A stretch of DNA of 7,084 nt, taken from Bacteroidales bacterium (GTDB taxonomy: Bacteria; Bacteroidota; Bacteroidia; Bacteroidales; Dysgonomonadaceae). The notes beneath the pieces were generated by a model. It made no database searches. It saw nothing but the letters and a program-made list of their open reading frames with translations, and was not told the origin of the DNA. The position numbers and the translations under genes were made by a program. Numbering within the stretch: position 1 is the stretch's first letter; every line of letters starts with the position of its first letter. Of the stretch, positions 5,664 to 7,084 are shown piece after piece. Location: positions 1 to 7,084 of the forward strand of contig DUUR01000203.1 in the NCBI GenBank assembly GCA_012841425.1, given 5' to 3'.

Positions 5664-7046
5664 CTAAATATTTTTGCTTAATATTTCTTTAATATGAGGC
5701 ACCATTCTATCAATATCCCCAGCACCAAACGTTACAACAATTTCGGGGTGTTCTTTACTGATCAAATCTAACAGTTCGGACTTTACAGTTAACCGCTTCT
5801 TTGGAGATGTTATTTTATCAAGTATAATTTGAGAGCTAACCCCTTCAATTGGCTCTTCTCTGGCTGGATAAATATCAAGAAGTATTATATCATCGGCAAG
5901 AGAAAGACTTTTAGCAAATTCATCCGCAAAATCTCTCGTTCGGGAGTACAGATGTGGTTGAAATATTGCAGTTAATTTTTTATCAGGATAAAGAGCCTTT
6001 ATCGATTTTATTGCAGCTTTAAGCTCTTCGGGATGATGAGCGTAGTCATCAATATAAACTATATTTTCATTCTTTAAATGAAACTCAAATCGCCTTTTCA
6101 CTCCCATGAATGAGCTCATTGCAGCCTTCATCTCCACAGGAGTAGCTCCGCTTAGTTCTGCCGCTGCCATTGCAGCTATACCATTCTCAATATTAATCTT
6201 TACAGGCACTCCAAGTGAAATATCTTTTATCACTCCTTTAGGAGAGACAAAATCAAAGATAATCTCACCATTTCCAATTCTGATATTCTCGGCATGAAAA
6301 TCTCCTTTAGTTTCGGAATAACTCCACACTTTAACAGAATCATTTACTTTAGGTGTTAGTTTTGCACCTATCTTTAAAATAAGATGACCATTAGGACGAA
6401 TTAATGAGGTAAACTTTTCAAAGCTCTCTTTATACGCCTCTTCAGTGCCATATATATCTAAATGATCAGGATCGGCAGAAGTTACTATTGCAATATGTGG
6501 TTGCAAGCTATGAAACGATCTATCGTACTCATCAGCTTCAACAATAGTGTAATTACTTTTTTCTGAAAGTAGTAAGTTGCTATTATAGTTTTTAAGGATA
6601 CCTCCTAAAAAAGCATTACAATCGATATGAGATTGTTTGAACAAGTGTGCAACCATACTCGAAACGGTTGTTTTTCCATGAGTTCCAGCTACACATATTG
6701 CATCACTCTGCTTGGTTATTTCACCTAAAAGTTGAGCGCGTTTAACAACTGCAAAGTTGTTCTCTCTAAAATAATTTAGTTCTCTATGTGTTGTTGGAAC
6801 CGCAGGTGTATAAACAACTAGTGTATTAGCTTTGTCTTTAAACTCAACTGGTATAAATAAAGGATTATCCTCATAGTGAACTAATGCGCCTTCTTTTGTA
6901 AGTTTTCCTGTAAGTTCCGTTTTTGCTCTATCGTAACCACCTACATTAGCCCCTTTTAGAAGAAAGTAACGTGCTAAATTGCTCATCCCAATTCCTCCTA
7001 TACCAATAAAATATATGTTAGTGTATCCCTTACTATTTATCTCCAT
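5664..7046 (-). CDS. murC: UDP-N-acetylmuramate--L-alanine ligase MurC
   Basis: MurC is the cytoplasmic Mur ligase that adds L-alanine to UDP-MurNAc using ATP, the first peptide-forming step of peptidoglycan precursor synthesis. Its 460 residues match the family's usual length and three-domain plan. The N-terminal Rossmann domain shows IYFIGIGGIGMSNLA (11-25), diagnostic for MurC. The central ATPase has the P-loop AGTHGKTTVSSM (120-131), VEADEYDRSF (169-178) and ADPDHLDIYG (191-200). The C-terminal domain has RRFEFH (318-323), YIDDYAHHPEE (331-341) and IFQPHLYSRTRDF (361-373). All motifs are intact, so it should be functional. ATG 7046 is one base after the stop of the upstream gene, indicating tight translational coupling, and leaves the usual short lead before the Rossmann motif. 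No ddl or murB lies between murC and ftsQ, unlike the enterobacterial order. Confidence 0.99.
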   Translation of the reverse strand: MEINSKGYTNIYFIGIGGIGMSNLARYFLLKGANVGGYDRAKTELTGKLTKEGALVHYEDNPLFIPVEFKDKANTLVVYTPAVPTTHRELNYFRENNFAVVKRAQLLGEITKQSDAICVAGTHGKTTVSSMVAHLFKQSHIDCNAFLGGILKNYNSNLLLSEKSNYTIVEADEYDRSFHSLQPHIAIVTSADPDHLDIYGTEEAYKESFEKFTSLIRPNGHLILKIGAKLTPKVNDSVKVWSYSETKGDFHAENIRIGNGEIIFDFVSPKGVIKDISLGVPVKINIENGIAAMAAAELSGATPVEMKAAMSSFMGVKRRFEFHLKNENIVYIDDYAHHPEELKAAIKSIKALYPDKKLTAIFQPHLYSRTRDFADEFAKSLSLADDIILLDIYPAREEPIEGVSSQIILDKITSPKKRLTVKSELLDLISKEHPEIVVTFGAGDIDRMVPHIKEILSKNI

Positions 7047-7047
7047 C

Positions 7048-7084
7048 TTACTTATTCAAAATCTGCTCTATTTCATTTACAATT
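7048..7084 (-). CDS. C-terminal end of the gene upstream of murC, probably murG (partial)
   Basis: On the minus strand a frame is open from the window edge and ends in TAA at 7050-7048, encoding the final residues IVNEIEQILNK. The stop lies one base before the murC ATG, so the gene shares the transcript. Eleven residues are too few to identify a protein. MurG, the lipid II-forming GlcNAc transferase, is inferred only from the usual Bacteroidetes order ftsW-murG-murC-ftsQ; the amphipathic C-terminal helix is compatible with it. Confidence 0.6.
   Translation of the reverse strand, partial: IVNEIEQILNK

Noticed and set aside
1..7084. Mobile elements, CRISPR arrays, tRNA or rRNA genes, riboswitches, defence genes
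   Set aside because: I looked for transposase or integrase motifs, regularly spaced repeats, cloverleaf arms and long structured leaders on both strands and saw none. Nearly all sequence is accounted for by standard genes with short gaps.

Overview
The window is AT-rich chromosomal DNA from a member of the Bacteroidota, most likely the order Bacteroidales. Four observations support this: a SusD/RagB-family protein at the left edge, the gene order (murG)-murC-ftsQ-ftsA-ftsZ-yqeY, an FtsZ core that reads like Bacteroidales FtsZ, and a Bacteroidetes-type -7 promoter motif (TAnnTTTG) with mostly absent Shine-Dalgarno sequences. The genus cannot be fixed from the sequence alone.

Layout. Positions 1-818 (+) hold the C-terminal part of a SusD-like outer-membrane nutrient-binding lipoprotein, cut by the window edge. 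A strong intrinsic terminator follows at 903-933. A good promoter candidate at 942-973 then precedes a monocistronic gene at 1014-1721 (+) for a secreted protein of unknown function with a carboxypeptidase-regulatory-like (Ig-like) domain. From 1744 to the right edge everything is on the minus strand and forms the distal half of a dcw (division and cell wall) cluster. In transcription order it runs: the last codons of a gene that is probably murG (7084-7048), murC (7046-5664), ftsQ (5649-4918), ftsA (4829-3519), ftsZ (3500-2208) and yqeY (2193-1744). Gaps are 1, 14, 88, 18 and 14 bp, so the genes are very probably co-transcribed. The cluster ends convergently with the secreted-protein gene, with only 22 bp between the stop codons.

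How the genes work together. MurG and MurC make cytoplasmic peptidoglycan precursors. FtsQ is the bitopic divisome scaffold. FtsA is the actin-like membrane tether and FtsZ the tubulin-like ring GTPase. YqeY is a small helical protein related to the GatB tail and often linked to tRNA or amidotransferase biology. The two plus-strand genes are unrelated to division: one belongs to a SusCD-type uptake locus and the other is an isolated envelope or secreted protein.

Novelty. I see no mobile element, CRISPR array, RNA gene or defence system, and no convincing undescribed system. The points worth a second look are modest: the 88-bp ftsQ-ftsA gap with an inverted repeat and a 17-codon hydrophobic micro-ORF, a GTG start for ftsQ, an isolated Shine-Dalgarno in front of ftsZ, an FtsZ tail that continues past the putative FtsA-binding peptide, and the uncharacterised secreted protein.
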